This document shows, in pieces, positions 1 to 9,803 of a DNA stretch of 64,000 nt; the first letter of the stretch is position 1; each line of letters begins with the position of its first letter. Origin of the DNA: Pullulanibacillus camelliae (GTDB lineage: Bacteria; Bacillota; Bacilli; Bacillales; Sporolactobacillaceae); assembly GCF_014642655.1 (NCBI RefSeq), contig NZ_BMIR01000001.1, positions 111,518 to 175,517 on the forward strand, in the 5' to 3' direction. A model generated the notes under the pieces. That model was given only the letters and a program-made list of their open reading frames with translations. It searched no databases and had not been told where the DNA came from. The position numbers were made by a program, and so were the translations under genes.

Positions 1-11
1 AACTAAATAAC

Positions 12-165
12 TATCTTATCAAGAGTGACCGAGGGAACAGGCCCAATGACGTCCAGCAACCTTCCTTAATGGAACAGGTGCTACATCCTGCAGAATGATT
101 ATCTCATTCTGAAAGATAAGGTTTTCTAAGATACGAACCTCTTTCGGAATGAAAGAGGTTTTTTT
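12..165 (+). promoter_or_regulatory. SAM-I (S-box) riboswitch with terminator
   Basis: The S-box core is visible: the P1 strand CTTATCAAGAG at about 15-25, GAGGGA near 31, GGCCC with ATGA around 40-48, CAGCAACC near 54, GGTGCTA near 77, and the closing GATAAG at 115-120. It is followed by an intrinsic terminator (AACCTCTTTC, loop, GAAAGAGGTT and a T run, 136-165). Members of this class terminate transcription when S-adenosylmethionine is bound, so metNIQ downstream should be expressed when methionine is short. The promoter lies outside or at the very edge of the window. Confidence 0.95.
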
Positions 166-210
166 GTTGTTTACAATGCGTCTTCAGTTCAGTCAAGTAA
201 GGAGGTTCCT

Positions 211-1251
211 ATGCTAGTACTTAAAGATATTCACAAGGTATACGGAAAAGATAGCAAGCGAGTGGAAGCATTAAAAGGCATCAGTTTAGAAATCGGTCAA
301 GGAGAAATCTTTGGCGTCATCGGATTTAGTGGTGCAGGGAAAAGTACACTCATCCGTTGTGTCAACCTCCTTGAACGCCCAACATCAGGTGAGGTGTTCA
401 TCGATGGGGTTAATCTACAACACTTAACGGCCAGTCAGCTTAGAAAAGAACGCAAGAAGATCGGTATGATCTTTCAACAATTTAATCTACTCAATGCAAA
501 AACAGTTTTTAAAAACGTGGCGATGCCACTCATTATTGACGGTAGACCCAAAGAGGAAATTGAGAAAAGGGTCAATGCCCTCCTATCCTTTGTCGGACTC
601 TCGGATAAAGCCAAGCAATACCCTGATCAACTTTCAGGCGGACAAAAGCAAAGAGTTGGTATCGCCCGGGCGCTTGCGACTGATCCCCATATTCTTTTAT
701 GTGACGAGGCTACATCAGCTCTTGATCCAGATACTACACAGTCCATTCTTGCGCTTTTAAAGAAGGTTCGAGATGAACTAGGGATAACCATCTTAATGAT
801 CACACATGAGATGAACGTCATTCGCGATATTTGTGACAAAGTCGCTGTCATTGACGGCGGGGTTATTGTTGAACAAGGTTCAGTATTAGATGTTTTTTCC
901 GAGCCACAGCAAGAGATAACAAAAAATTTCGTGCGCACGATTATTAATGATGCCATCCCACCAACGATTAAGGCGTTAATCAAAGAGAAACATCAAGAAA
1001 ATGATTCAATGTATTTGTATCGCGTGCTTTTTAAGGGACAGTCCACTCATCTTCCATTATTGTCGACAATTGCCAAGCGCTTTCCCATCGATGTCAATGT
1101 CATTCATGGCACCATCACGGAGCTCCAAGGCATCCCTTTTGGTCATTTAATCATTGAATTTCAAGGTGAGCCTAGTGCCATTGAACAGGTCTTGTCTTAT
1201 ATTCGGCAGCAAGAGGTCACTGTGAGGGAGGTTGATATTCATGGCGCTTGA
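211..1251 (+). CDS. metN: Methionine ABC transporter ATP-binding protein MetN
   Basis: Cytoplasmic ATPase of the MetNIQ methionine importer, 346 aa, close to the usual 340-345. Walker A GFSGAGKST is near residue 40, the signature LSGGQKQR near 141, and Walker B ILLCDEATSALDP near 161. The last 80 or so residues form the NIL regulatory domain typical of MetN, which binds methionine and inhibits transport. The start has an AAGGAGG site just upstream. The 3' end overlaps metI by 11 bp. The S-box riboswitch directly upstream supports methionine as the substrate. Confidence 0.96.
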   Translation: MLVLKDIHKVYGKDSKRVEALKGISLEIGQGEIFGVIGFSGAGKSTLIRCVNLLERPTSGEVFIDGVNLQHLTASQLRKERKKIGMIFQQFNLLNAKTVFKNVAMPLIIDGRPKEEIEKRVNALLSFVGLSDKAKQYPDQLSGGQKQRVGIARALATDPHILLCDEATSALDPDTTQSILALLKKVRDELGITILMITHEMNVIRDICDKVAVIDGGVIVEQGSVLDVFSEPQQEITKNFVRTIINDAIPPTIKALIKEKHQENDSMYLYRVLFKGQSTHLPLLSTIAKRFPIDVNVIHGTITELQGIPFGHLIIEFQGEPSAIEQVLSYIRQQEVTVREVDIHGA

Positions 1252-1903
1252 TTGGAGTTATTTTGGTCCAGAACTCAGAACTGCCATCGAACAAACGCTA
1301 CTAATGGTTGGATTGGGCCTTGTATTTTCATTAATTATCGGAATCCCTTTAGGCGTGATACTAGTTGTGACACGGGAAAATGGGATTTTACAAAATAAAA
1401 CGATTTTCACTAGTCTAAGTGTCATTGTTAATATCTTTCGATCAATTCCCTTTATCATTCTTATCGTCGCCATCATCCCTTTTACACGGCTGATTGTTGG
1501 AACATCTATTGGAACTGTTGCGGCTATTGTCCCTCTGGTGATTTTTACTGCACCCTATATTGGACGATTGATCGAAAATTCATTATTAGAAGTAGATCAT
1601 GGCGTAATCGAATTGGCTCAAGCGATGGGAGCAACACCTTGGCAAATCATCTGGCGCTTTCTATTACCAGAAGCGTTAGGGTCTATCATTCTAGCGATTA
1701 CGATTGCTACAATAGGCTTAATCGGAGCTTCAGCAATGGCTGGAGCCGTTGGCGGCGGTGGCTTAGGGGACTTAGCCATTGTCTATGGCTATCAGCAATT
1801 CCAGACAGTTGTGATGATTATTACGGTTGTTTTATTGATTATTTTCGTCCAGCTTATCCAATCGATTGGCAACCTTCTTGCTAAAAAAATTCGCAGGAAG
1901 TAA
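1241..1903 (+). CDS. metI: Methionine ABC transporter permease MetI
   Basis: Integral membrane permease, about 220 aa, with five hydrophobic spans. The EAA-type loop that contacts the ATPase is seen in ELAQAMGATPWQIIWRFLLP. I chose the ATG at 1241, inside the end of metN, because GGGAGG precedes it at normal spacing; the in-frame TTG at 1232 has no such site. Second gene of the riboswitch-controlled metNIQ operon. The family handles L- and D-methionine and derivatives. Confidence 0.95.
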   Translation: MALDWSYFGPELRTAIEQTLLMVGLGLVFSLIIGIPLGVILVVTRENGILQNKTIFTSLSVIVNIFRSIPFIILIVAIIPFTRLIVGTSIGTVAAIVPLVIFTAPYIGRLIENSLLEVDHGVIELAQAMGATPWQIIWRFLLPEALGSIILAITIATIGLIGASAMAGAVGGGGLGDLAIVYGYQQFQTVVMIITVVLLIIFVQLIQSIGNLLAKKIRRK

Positions 1904-1941
1904 CCCTATAAAAATATAAACATTTTGGAGGTAAACATCTT

Positions 1942-2784
1942 ATGAAAAAAGCATTATTAGCACTCATTCTCGTTTTTGTACTTATTGTAACTGCTGCTTG
2001 TGGCTCTTCTAACACTGGTAAAGATGCAAGCAGCAGCAAACCAGCAACCGTCAAAGTTGGCATTTCTCCGGCTGAATTGCCAACATGGAATTTAGTGAAA
2101 AAACTAGCTAAGAAGGAAAATATCACCATCCAAATTGTAAAGTTCAGTGATTATGTACAGCCAAACATTGCTTTAAATAATGGCGATATTGACCTTAACG
2201 CTTTCCAAACCGTTATCTATTTTGATTCCTTTAAAAAGCAGCACCATTTGGACTTAACCGATATCGGAACCACTGCGATTTGGCCGATGGGGATCTACTC
2301 TAAGAAAATCAAAGATATTAAGGACATCAAGGATGGCGATCAAATCATTGTGCCTAACGACGCAACCAATCTAAGCCGTGCCCTTGCCTTGCTCCAAAAG
2401 GCAGGTTTAATTAAGCTATCCTCTAACTTTACTGGAACTGAAGGTAAAGAAAGCATTAAGGAAAATCCAAAGCATTTGAAAATCACGCCTGTAGAAGCAG
2501 GTCAAACCCCTCGCGGCTTGGATGATGCAACAGCAGCTATCATTAACTGCGATATGGCGATTAATGCTGGCCTCAACCCAACCAATGACCCGATCTTCCG
2601 TGAGGATTCAAGCAATAACGCCTATGTTAATATCATTGCAGCTAAAACAAAGGACAAAGATAATCAGACCTACAAAAAAATCGTAGACATCTTCCACAAA
2701 AAAGAAGTCACAGATTTTATAAAGAAACAATATAAAGGCGCAGCCATTCCAGTCGTCAAACCCGTTTCAGATCTCAAATATTAA
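1942..2784 (+). CDS. metQ: Methionine-binding lipoprotein MetQ
   Basis: Extracytoplasmic substrate-binding lipoprotein, 280 aa, of the NlpA/MetQ family. It has a signal peptide with lipobox VTAACG, predicting lipidation at the cysteine near residue 20. Typical family blocks follow: LNAFQTVIYFDSFKK, IVPNDATNLSRALALLQKAGLI and a conserved NCDMAINAGL segment. A GGAGG site lies about 9 nt before the ATG. It closes the metNIQ operon and is followed by a terminator. Confidence 0.95.
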   Translation: MKKALLALILVFVLIVTAACGSSNTGKDASSSKPATVKVGISPAELPTWNLVKKLAKKENITIQIVKFSDYVQPNIALNNGDIDLNAFQTVIYFDSFKKQHHLDLTDIGTTAIWPMGIYSKKIKDIKDIKDGDQIIVPNDATNLSRALALLQKAGLIKLSSNFTGTEGKESIKENPKHLKITPVEAGQTPRGLDDATAAIINCDMAINAGLNPTNDPIFREDSSNNAYVNIIAAKTKDKDNQTYKKIVDIFHKKEVTDFIKKQYKGAAIPVVKPVSDLKY

Positions 2785-2814
2785 GCTCATCAAATGAAAT
2801 GTTTAAAGTAAGAA

Positions 2815-2851
2815 GAAAAGCGCTTGGAAAAAATCAGTCAAGCGTTTTTCT
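2815..2851 (+). terminator. Terminator after metQ
   Basis: CGCTTG and CAAGCG arms separated by an A-rich loop, followed by TTTTTC. It separates the met operon from the oxidase gene. Confidence 0.7.
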
Positions 2852-2875
2852 TTCAATCTTGGAGAGGGAGTAGCC

Positions 2876-4033
2876 ATGACAACAAACGTTTATGATTGCA
2901 TTATTGTGGGAGCTGGAACCATGGGGCTGGCAGCCGGTGCCTTTCTGGCAAAAAGCGGGATAAAGCCATTAATGATTGATGCCTTTCATCCGCCACATAC
3001 TCATGGCAGTCACCATGGGGAGACGCGCATGATCCGCCATGCCTACGGTGAAGGGCGTCAATATGTGAAGCTCGTTCAACGCGCACAGGAATTATGGGAA
3101 GACCTTGAAGCCGCAGTCCCATATAAAATTTTTGAGAAAACAGGTGTTCTTGGATTAGGACCAAAGCATTCCCCATTTTTACAGGAAACTATTGAAGCCG
3201 CTGCTAAATACGATCTTTCCTTAGATATTATGAGTGCACAAGGCATCATGCAAAAATGGCCAGGAATTACGGTTCCCGAGCATTTTATCGGATGCCTAGA
3301 ATCAGACTCAGGCGTATTATTTAGTGAACATTGCCTTAAGGCCTATAAGGAGATAGCCTTAGCCAATGGCGCTGAGCTCATTGGCGGCGAGCCCGTCGTA
3401 GACATTGATTTTAATGGGCACCCGATCAAGGTCACAACAAAAAATAGTCACTACTATGGGGAAAAGGTAATCATCACGGCAGGGGCATGGACTGCTAAAC
3501 TGTTAAAACCCCTTAACCTCCCCATCCAAACGATTCGAAAGGTGTTTGGTTGGTTTGAGGCCCCTGAATCCTTGTATGCAGCAGACGCGTTTCCTTCCTT
3601 TTACGTCGATGAAGGCACACGTATGTTTTATGGATTTCCAGCGCTGAATAAAACAGGCTTAAAAATCGGTCGAACGGATGGTGGTCAGCCCATAGATCCT
3701 AATCAGCATAAGCAAAACTTCGGCTCCCACAATAGTGATGAGAAAGAGCTAAGGGAATGTCTTCAAGCCTACCTTCCTCAAGCCAATGGCTCGCTTTTAA
3801 ATGGCCGGACCTGTCTGCAGACACGTTCCATCGACAGTCATTTCATCATTGACGAACACCCGGATCAGCACAATATGCTCATTGCCACCGGTTTCTCAGG
3901 TCATGGATTCAAATTCGCCAGTGTCCTTGGTGAAGCATTAAGCGAATGGGTCCTTCATGGTGCAACACAGCATGATCTCTCTCTATTTTCCTTAGAGCGC
4001 TTCTCTTCAAACGAAAAGCGCAATCTAACCTAA
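2876..4033 (+). CDS. Monomeric sarcosine oxidase / N-methyl-L-amino acid oxidase
   Basis: FAD-dependent amine oxidase of the DAO/MSOX family, 385 aa. The N-terminal dinucleotide fold is IIVGAGTMGLAAG. The block SHHGETRMIRHAYGEG is characteristic of the MSOX/MTOX group. RTCLQTRSIDSHFIIDEHP near residue 310 carries the cysteine that holds covalent FAD in this family, followed by GFSGHGFKF. It oxidatively demethylates sarcosine or another N-methyl amino acid to an amine, formaldehyde and H2O2; the exact substrate cannot be read from sequence. The site GAGAGGGAG precedes the ATG. It stands alone between the met operon and the put genes. Confidence 0.85.
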   Translation: MTTNVYDCIIVGAGTMGLAAGAFLAKSGIKPLMIDAFHPPHTHGSHHGETRMIRHAYGEGRQYVKLVQRAQELWEDLEAAVPYKIFEKTGVLGLGPKHSPFLQETIEAAAKYDLSLDIMSAQGIMQKWPGITVPEHFIGCLESDSGVLFSEHCLKAYKEIALANGAELIGGEPVVDIDFNGHPIKVTTKNSHYYGEKVIITAGAWTAKLLKPLNLPIQTIRKVFGWFEAPESLYAADAFPSFYVDEGTRMFYGFPALNKTGLKIGRTDGGQPIDPNQHKQNFGSHNSDEKELRECLQAYLPQANGSLLNGRTCLQTRSIDSHFIIDEHPDQHNMLIATGFSGHGFKFASVLGEALSEWVLHGATQHDLSLFSLERFSSNEKRNLT

Positions 4034-4057
4034 AGTCAAATCTAAGTCGTCCCGAAA

Positions 4058-4326
4058 AAAGCTGCGCAACGCGGAGAGACTTGCCACTCCTCCACGGAAA
4101 GCGAACGGCCTGGAGCGGAAATCCGCACCGTCCTCATGATCAGAAATTTTATACCTTCTGATCTTTTTAGAAAACTTGGCTTGCACCCCTTCGCTGGTAC
4201 TCCTGATGTGATTTTTGCAACTCACACACTTAAGGTACCCGCAAGCCTTAGAAGGCGAAAGTCAAAGCCCGCCTTATACTCTCTTCCTTTATGAGCGGCA
4301 GCGAAGTTATACATTCTGATAGTATA
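4058..4326 (+). repeat. Interspersed repeat family A, copy 1 (A2 partial + A3)
   Basis: The A2 part, with ACGGAAAGCGAACGGCCTGG and CCGCACCGTCCTCATGA, runs to about 4160. The A3 part follows, with CTTGGCTTGCACCCCTTCGC, CACACACTTAAGGT, AATGGCGAAAGTC-like and TTATACATTCTGATAGTATA segments. The same modules in the same order and orientation occur at 38.7-39.0 kb, and separately elsewhere in the window. Short frames within it are not credible genes. Confidence 0.8.
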
Positions 4327-4361
4327 AAAAAAGCAAAGCCACAGTGAACATCCACTGTGGC
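4325..4361 (-). terminator. Terminator of the put operon
   Basis: Read on the minus strand, GCCACAGTG and CACTGTGGC form a perfect stem followed by TTTGCTTTTTTT, just downstream of putC. Confidence 0.85.
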
Positions 4362-4395
4362 AGTTCCTCCCTCAAAGCTTGGGGGAGTGTCGACA

Positions 4396-5940
4396 TTATA
4401 GCATTTCAGAGATTGTTTTTGCTTCCATAAAATTGAGTAAATAATCTGGTCCACCGGCTTTGGAGTCTGTTCCAGACATTTTGAATCCACCGAACGGGTG
4501 GTAGCCCACAATGGCTGCTGTACACCCACGATTGAAATATAAGTTACCCACATGAAACTCTGTACGCGCGCGATTCAAATGCTCCCGATTATTGGAGATA
4601 ACCGCTCCGGTTAAACCGTATTCTGTGTTATTCGCAATGGATAATAACGCATCAAAGTCCTTCGCCTTCGCAAAAGCCACAACAGGACCGAAAATTTCCT
4701 CCTGCATGATGCGAGCATCAGGTGCAACATCAGCAAAGATAGTAGGATGAACAAAATACCCTTCTGAATCATCCGTTGTCCCACCAAGCTTAAGCTCACC
4801 TTCTTGCTTGCCAATTTCAATATAATCCTTGATTTTATCAAACTGCTTTTGGTTGATTACTGGCCCCATGTAAGGATCCTTAGTAGGATCATCCACAACA
4901 AGTTGCTTCGCTAGTTCAATTGCTTTCTCCAATACTTCATTATATACGGCCTCATGAATCACAGCCCGTGAACAAGCAGAACATTTTTGCCCAGAAAAGC
5001 CAAAGGCAGAATGGACAATGGCATCCGCTGCCAAATCAAGATCCGCTTCCTTATCGACAATGATCGTATCCTTTCCACCCATTTCAGCGACAACCGTTTT
5101 TAAGAAGGTTTGACCAGACTGAACCTTAGCTGCTCGCTCATATATCCGTACACCTGTTGCACGAGAACCGGTAAAGTTCACAAAGCGGGTCTGCGCATGA
5201 TCCACTAAATAATCACCGATTTCTGTTGGCTCACCAGGAATATAGTTGACGACACCTTTTGGCAACCCTGCTTCCTCTAAGATCTCCATCATTTTATAAG
5301 CAATAACCGGCGTGCTTTCTGCTGGCTTTAGAAGCACCGTATTTCCACAAACGACTGGGGCAACCGTTGTTCCGAGCATAATAGCGAATGGAAAGTTCCA
5401 CGGTGGAATCGTTACGCCCACACCCATAGGTTGATAGATAAATTGATTGTTTTCCCCAACGCGATCATTCACCTTTTTACCTTTAGCCAGTTCAAGCATT
5501 TGTCTGCCATAATACTCAAGAAAGTCAATGCCCTCCGCCGTATCAGCATCGGCTTGCCCCCAAGGTTTCCCTGCTTCATAGACCATCCAGGCTGAAATCT
5601 CGTGCTTGCGACGGCGCACAATGGCTGCGGTTCGGAATAAAATATCCGCACGCACTTCCGGTGCCCATGTTCGCCATTCTCCAAAAGCCTCTTGAGCGAC
5701 TTTCATGGCCTGATCAACATGCGCCTTTGTCGCCTTTGATACCTTTCCAATTACCTGATCTTTTTTGGCAGGGTTATACGAGATCAATTGATCCTCTGTT
5801 GTCATCTTCTCACCACCAATGATGAGAGGATAGCTCTTGCCAAGTTCCCCTGCTACTTTCTTTAAAGCCTCCTTAAACGCCTGACGATTGTCTTCATTTG
5901 TAAAATCTGTAAGTGGTTCATGAGTATAAGGTAAGACCAT
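4396..5940 (-). CDS. putC: 1-pyrroline-5-carboxylate dehydrogenase (RocA/PutC)
   Basis: NAD-dependent aldehyde dehydrogenase, 514 aa, oxidising glutamate-gamma-semialdehyde (from P5C) to glutamate, the second step of proline degradation. Visible family features are [13 protein letters not shown], the catalytic glutamate in VVAEMGGKD, the catalytic cysteine in [13 protein letters not shown], and [10 protein letters not shown]. Length matches RocA-type enzymes (about 515 aa). AAAGGAGG lies at good spacing before the ATG. It follows putB by 35 nt, so the two are an operon. The adjacent putB favours a role in proline rather than arginine use. Confidence 0.94.
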   Translation of the reverse strand: MVLPYTHEPLTDFTNEDNRQAFKEALKKVAGELGKSYPLIIGGEKMTTEDQLISYNPAKKDQVIGKVSKATKAHVDQAMKVAQEAFGEWRTWAPEVRADILFRTAAIVRRRKHEISAWMVYEAGKPWGQADADTAEGIDFLEYYGRQMLELAKGKKVNDRVGENNQFIYQPMGVGVTIPPWNFPFAIMLGTTVAPVVCGNTVLLKPAESTPVIAYKMMEILEEAGLPKGVVNYIPGEPTEIGDYLVDHAQTRFVNFTGSRATGVRIYERAAKVQSGQTFLKTVVAEMGGKDTIIVDKEADLDLAADAIVHSAFGFSGQKCSACSRAVIHEAVYNEVLEKAIELAKQLVVDDPTKDPYMGPVINQKQFDKIKDYIEIGKQEGELKLGGTTDDSEGYFVHPTIFADVAPDARIMQEEIFGPVVAFAKAKDFDALLSIANNTEYGLTGAVISNNREHLNRARTEFHVGNLYFNRGCTAAIVGYHPFGGFKMSGTDSKAGGPDYLLNFMEAKTISEML

Positions 5941-5975
5941 GATATTGCCTCCTTTGATTTGTTATATGACACCAT

Positions 5976-6896
5976 TTATCTTTTAAATAAACCTTTTAAA
6001 ACAAAGCCAACATTTGCAGGACGCTCTGCTAGACGCCGCATATTATAGCCATACCAATCCTCGCCGTAAGGCACATAGATCCGCATCTTGTATCCTTCAT
6101 TGACGATTTGCTTTTGGCGCTCTGGTCTGATGCCATAAAGCATCTGAAATTCGAAGCGATCCTTGGACACATTGTGTTTCTTCACAAGCGATTTGACAAA
6201 CTGAATAATGGCTTCGTCATGCGTTGCCACTGCCGTATAATTCCCCTGAAGCAGGTGAATCGTCACCAAATTTTTATAGTTGTCATCCACATCCTTTTTA
6301 TCAGGAAAAGCAACCTCTGGTGGTTCTTTATAGGCGCCCTTAACAATACGCAAGTTCGGATGATAGGCATTCAATGCTTGAAGATCGTCTACCGTCCGGT
6401 ATAAGTATGCCTGAACAACCGTACCAACGTTATCATAGTCAGCCTTTAATGCTTTGAAGATGTCTAAGGTTATCTCACAATGGGGTTCATCTTCCATATC
6501 AATGGTGACAAACACATCGTGCTTTTGACCCGCATCCAAAATACGGCGCATATTGGCTAGCGCCAAATCTTTATCAATATCTAAACCCATGGAAGTCAGC
6601 TTCAACGAGAGCTGAGCATCTAAATGTTCCTCGGCAATGGCTTCAATCGCGTGGATGCAGTGGTCAGCCATTTCTATAGCTTCTTGTTCATTGTCGACAA
6701 ATTCCCCAAGGTGATCAATCGTCACAGCGAACCCTTGCGCATTCAAGTCTCGGATCGTTTGTATAGCTTCTCTCAATGAGGCGCCGGCGACAAAACGACT
6801 TGCGCCAAAACGCATGCCATATTTTTTGGCAAGCGTGGTGAGCCGTCGATTTTTTCCCATGAACAAAAAGAAATTTCTTAATAATTGTTCCATCAT
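5976..6896 (-). CDS. putB: Proline dehydrogenase PutB
   Basis: FAD-dependent proline dehydrogenase of the short Bacillus type, about 305 aa, converting proline to pyrroline-5-carboxylate and passing electrons to the membrane. The conserved C-terminal YGEDWYGYNMRRLAERPAN segment (substrate-binding Arg-Arg) and RFEFQMLYG are present, along with the TIM-barrel strand LSLKLTSMG. Two adjacent ATGs (6896 and 6893) follow GGGGGTG; either may be used. First gene of putB-putC, transcribed away from the sigma-54 activator at 7149. Confidence 0.94.
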   Translation of the reverse strand: MMEQLLRNFFLFMGKNRRLTTLAKKYGMRFGASRFVAGASLREAIQTIRDLNAQGFAVTIDHLGEFVDNEQEAIEMADHCIHAIEAIAEEHLDAQLSLKLTSMGLDIDKDLALANMRRILDAGQKHDVFVTIDMEDEPHCEITLDIFKALKADYDNVGTVVQAYLYRTVDDLQALNAYHPNLRIVKGAYKEPPEVAFPDKKDVDDNYKNLVTIHLLQGNYTAVATHDEAIIQFVKSLVKKHNVSKDRFEFQMLYGIRPERQKQIVNEGYKMRIYVPYGEDWYGYNMRRLAERPANVGFVLKGLFKR

Positions 6897-7006
6897 TTCA
6901 CCCCCATGTCACTGCATCCGCAGCAGTTTTCAATGTGATAGGTTGCAAAACCCCTTTTCTCTCTAAAAGACCTTCCCTAAATAATCCTCTCTACACCTTA
7001 TTACCT

Positions 7007-7023
7007 TGCAAAAATCATGCCAA
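7007..7023 (-). promoter_or_regulatory. Predicted sigma-54 (-24/-12) promoter of putBC
   Basis: On the minus strand the site reads TTGGCATGATTTTTGCA. This matches the sigma-54 consensus YTGGCACGN4TTGCW at every defined position except one, with GG and GC elements correctly spaced. It lies about 110 nt before putB and faces it. A sigma-54 activator gene is divergently adjacent, which makes the call strong. Confidence 0.82.
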
Positions 7024-7064
7024 AAAATAAATGTGCAGAGTATACGGAACCAAAGTCTGATGTG

Positions 7065-7112
7065 TTTACAATACCAGTGTAAAATCGTATATTATATTTA
7101 CAATTGTATAAA
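7065..7112. promoter_or_regulatory. Candidate activator-binding sites (UAS) for putBC
   Basis: Two imperfect inverted repeats lie upstream of the sigma-54 promoter: TTTACAATACCAGTGTAAA (7065-7083) and TTTACAATTGTATAAA (7097-7112). They share a TTTACA half site and are 40-110 bp from the promoter, a usual place for enhancer sites of RocR-type activators. Binding by the product of the gene at 7149 is an inference. Confidence 0.5.
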
Positions 7113-7148
7113 ATGTATACACTTACATTTAAGGGGTGGTGAGGCTTG

Positions 7149-8537
7149 ATGCGAATCGAGGACGTCATTCACTATTTACACGCGATCTTAGATACGGATA
7201 CTGATGCCATTACAATCATTAATCGCAAGAGTGAAGTTGTGTTTTGGAACAAAGCCGCTGAAGAGACCTACAATATTTCTGCAGAAAGGATCATTGGCAA
7301 ACCCATTTCAACCTTTTTTAAAGCAACAGATCTTATGGTTTTTACGGTCCTCCAAACAGAACAGCCTGTAAAAAATGTCTACCACAGACCACGTGAGGAT
7401 AAACATGTCTTTGTCAATTCCTCGCCCATTTATGACGATAATCACCAGCTTATCGGCGCTTTATCTATTGAACAGGACATTACTCATATCGTTAAACTCA
7501 ATGAAAAATTGTCGACGACATCCAATCAGCTTAATGAACTGAAGCATAAAGTGTATGCTCAGCAATTAGAAAGTCCCTTTTCTCGTTTGAAAGGGCGAAG
7601 TGAAGCCATTCAAAAGACCATTCAATTAGCAATGAAAGCCGCTGCAACACATGCTACTGTCCTGATTCTCGGAGAAAGTGGAACAGGAAAGGAGCTCTGC
7701 GCTCAAGCAATTCATGAAACAAGTTCAAGAAGAGAGGCACCTTTTGTCCCTGTCAATTGCGGCGCTATCCCCCATGCCTTATTTGAGAGTGAATTATTCG
7801 GTTATGAGAGTGGTGCCTTTACTGGAGCTGTTAAGGAAGGGAAAATGGGCAAAATCGAATCAGCAGATGGCGGAACACTATTTTTAGATGAAATTGGTGA
7901 ACTCCCTTTAGATATGCAAGTGAAGCTTTTGCGCGTCCTTCAAGAGGGAGAGCTCTTTCGTGTAGGCGCTGCCAAAAGCAAAAAGATCAATGTCCGCTTT
8001 ATCGCAGCGACTAATCGTCATTTAGAAGCTATGGTGAAGGAAGGAAGCTTTCGCTCAGATCTTTTCTATCGCCTTAATGTCATACAGATCAACATGCCAC
8101 CACTACGCGAGCGCTTGCAAGATATTCCAGAACTCGTTCAGCAATTCTTAAATGAATTTGCGCTGCAGTATCATCTTACGCTACCTACTTTCACAAAAGA
8201 AGCTTACCGTTACCTTTTACAATATAATTGGCCAGGGAATGTGCGAGAATTGCGTAATGCTGTGGAGCGTGCAGTCATCCTTTCTGATCAATCCGTTATC
8301 GGAAAAGCGGAGATTGCCAGCTTCTTTTCAACAAGCATCCAGCCTAATGAAGATCATCACATCATGCTTCAGGAGGAAGGCACGACCTTAATTGGTGAAA
8401 AAATCGCCCTGGAAAAAAAGCATATCGAAAACGCTCTACTAAAGCATAATGGAAACAAAAGTGCAGCCGCCAGAGAGCTGGGAATCTCTAGGGTAAGCCT
8501 ATATAAGAAGCTCAAGCAATATCAAATCAATGGATAA
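7149..8537 (+). CDS. Sigma-54-dependent activator (PAS-AAA+-Fis), PutR/RocR type
   Basis: Enhancer-binding transcription activator, about 462 aa. A PAS sensor domain spans roughly residues 5-120. The AAA+ domain begins near 148, with Walker A GESGTGKE, the sigma-54-contacting ESGAFTGA loop, Walker [13 protein letters not shown] and [16 protein letters not shown] Fis-type helix-turn-helix ([20 protein letters not shown]) ends the protein. The ATG at 7149 follows GGTGGTGAGG; a TTG one codon earlier is possible. Its divergent position to putBC and the sigma-54 promoter between them point to control of proline use, probably with proline or a derivative sensed through PAS. Confidence 0.9.
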   Translation: MRIEDVIHYLHAILDTDTDAITIINRKSEVVFWNKAAEETYNISAERIIGKPISTFFKATDLMVFTVLQTEQPVKNVYHRPREDKHVFVNSSPIYDDNHQLIGALSIEQDITHIVKLNEKLSTTSNQLNELKHKVYAQQLESPFSRLKGRSEAIQKTIQLAMKAAATHATVLILGESGTGKELCAQAIHETSSRREAPFVPVNCGAIPHALFESELFGYESGAFTGAVKEGKMGKIESADGGTLFLDEIGELPLDMQVKLLRVLQEGELFRVGAAKSKKINVRFIAATNRHLEAMVKEGSFRSDLFYRLNVIQINMPPLRERLQDIPELVQQFLNEFALQYHLTLPTFTKEAYRYLLQYNWPGNVRELRNAVERAVILSDQSVIGKAEIASFFSTSIQPNEDHHIMLQEEGTTLIGEKIALEKKHIENALLKHNGNKSAAARELGISRVSLYKKLKQYQING

Positions 8538-8587
8538 GTGTCTACATTTCAATAATTGTGTCAACACTATTATTAAAATGAATTAAG

Positions 8588-9160
8588 ATGGTGACACACA
8601 TGCAAAGGATATTTTTAACCGTTAGTTTGAGTTTACTTTTGATGATCGGACTTGTGTTCATTCCCCATCCAAGTGAAGCCATTGATAAAAAGGACACGGA
8701 CCTTTCACCTTCACAAGTCAAGGACTATTCTAGTCATGCCAAGCAGTTAAGCAGTTCCTGCGGACTCTCACAAAGTGAAATCAATCGGCTCTTTATTCAC
8801 TTCGGAAAGCTTGACCTGTCAGCGGCACTTCCAGCGTTAAAGAATGTCTCTGCAGAACTAGGCCACATTGAAAATCATGCTATCAATGGGCAGATGACAG
8901 AAAAAGAGCGTCAGCAATGGGTAGCTAAGATCAACGATGGCCTTGAGCTGCTTCAGTTAAAGGCCGATTTCTATATGAAAACTGACGACGGTACAAAGCC
9001 ACTGTCATTGAACACACTTGTCAGCAAGCAAACGCTTGAAGACACGCAACCTATTATCATAAACATTTATGATACCCATAATAAAAAGCTAGCCGATTTA
9101 CTGATTAAACCGCAAACCTTGCAACAAGTTTCCAGCGTCCTAAAACATACCGCACTTTAA
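8588..9160 (+). CDS. Secreted protein of unknown function
   Basis: 190 aa with an N-terminal signal peptide (hydrophobic VSLSLLLMIGLVFI, then a likely Ala-X-Ala-like cleavage region near SEAID). The mature part is polar and probably helical, with a central LSSSCGLSQSEINRLF segment; no enzyme motif is evident. The start is uncertain: an ATG at 8600 sits better behind GGTGAC. It follows the activator gene by about 50 nt on the same strand and ends at a strong terminator. I do not recognise the family. Confidence 0.6.
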   Translation: MVTHMQRIFLTVSLSLLLMIGLVFIPHPSEAIDKKDTDLSPSQVKDYSSHAKQLSSSCGLSQSEINRLFIHFGKLDLSAALPALKNVSAELGHIENHAINGQMTEKERQQWVAKINDGLELLQLKADFYMKTDDGTKPLSLNTLVSKQTLEDTQPIIINIYDTHNKKLADLLIKPQTLQQVSSVLKHTAL

Positions 9161-9185
9161 ACTTGCAAAGCTTTCACCTTAAACA

Positions 9186-9230
9186 GGGTTCTAAGCCTAA
9201 GCCTATCTGGCACTTAGAACCCTCTTTTTG
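9186..9230 (+). terminator. Terminator after the secreted-protein gene
   Basis: GGGTTCTAAG and CTTAGAACCC form a 10-bp perfect stem followed by TCTTTTTG. Confidence 0.9.
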
Positions 9231-9328
9231 TTTTTCAATATACCTTGTCTTTTATACAGAAGCCATTGCAAAGCAGATCTGATGGTGCTGCATGCAAAGC
9301 TACACGCGCTCACTCTTCTCTGAATATG

Positions 9329-9598
9329 TCAGCAAATAAGAAATGCACCGGCATCATATGTTAAGAAAAAATGAAGGGCCATATCCATCAAGTAGGGCAA
9401 TCTTTCATGCCCATATTTTAGATAGATCAAGAGTTCCTTCTCCGACTGAATTTTATTATAGGTCGCAAACTGTGTTGATGGTAGACACACTGTGTCCTCT
9501 CTGAAATGATTGGGATCAAAAAATCTAAAGTAATAGGCAATCTCCTCATAGACTGAAATAATGATATCCAAGTCAAGCATACGCTTATAATCCGCCAA
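9329..9598 (-). CDS. Uncertain small ORF, possibly a remnant
   Basis: 89 codons from a TTG without a convincing ribosome site; an ATG at codon 7 is also weakly supported. The product is acidic and rich in aromatic residues (YEEIAYYFRFFDPNHF), which looks protein-like rather than random. No family is recognised. It occupies the otherwise empty 9231-9803 space on the strand opposite its neighbours. It could be a small real gene, or the end of a decayed one. Confidence 0.25.
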   Translation of the reverse strand: MADYKRMLDLDIIISVYEEIAYYFRFFDPNHFREDTVCLPSTQFATYNKIQSEKELLIYLKYGHERLPYLMDMALHFFLTYDAGAFLIC

Positions 9599-9803
9599 AA
9601 GCGATTGTTCAATCCAGGATGATAGCGCTTACTTTTAAATTAATAGTAGTGATTGTATACATAACTGTCAATGCATCTTTATTCAAAAATCATCCAAAAT
9701 TTTCTTACTTTAACAACAAGCGCTGATGTTTTTATTGACTTAAAATCCGACTCTTCTTATAATTAAAAAAGGTTACTTATAATGTAAGGAGATCTGACAT
9801 AAC

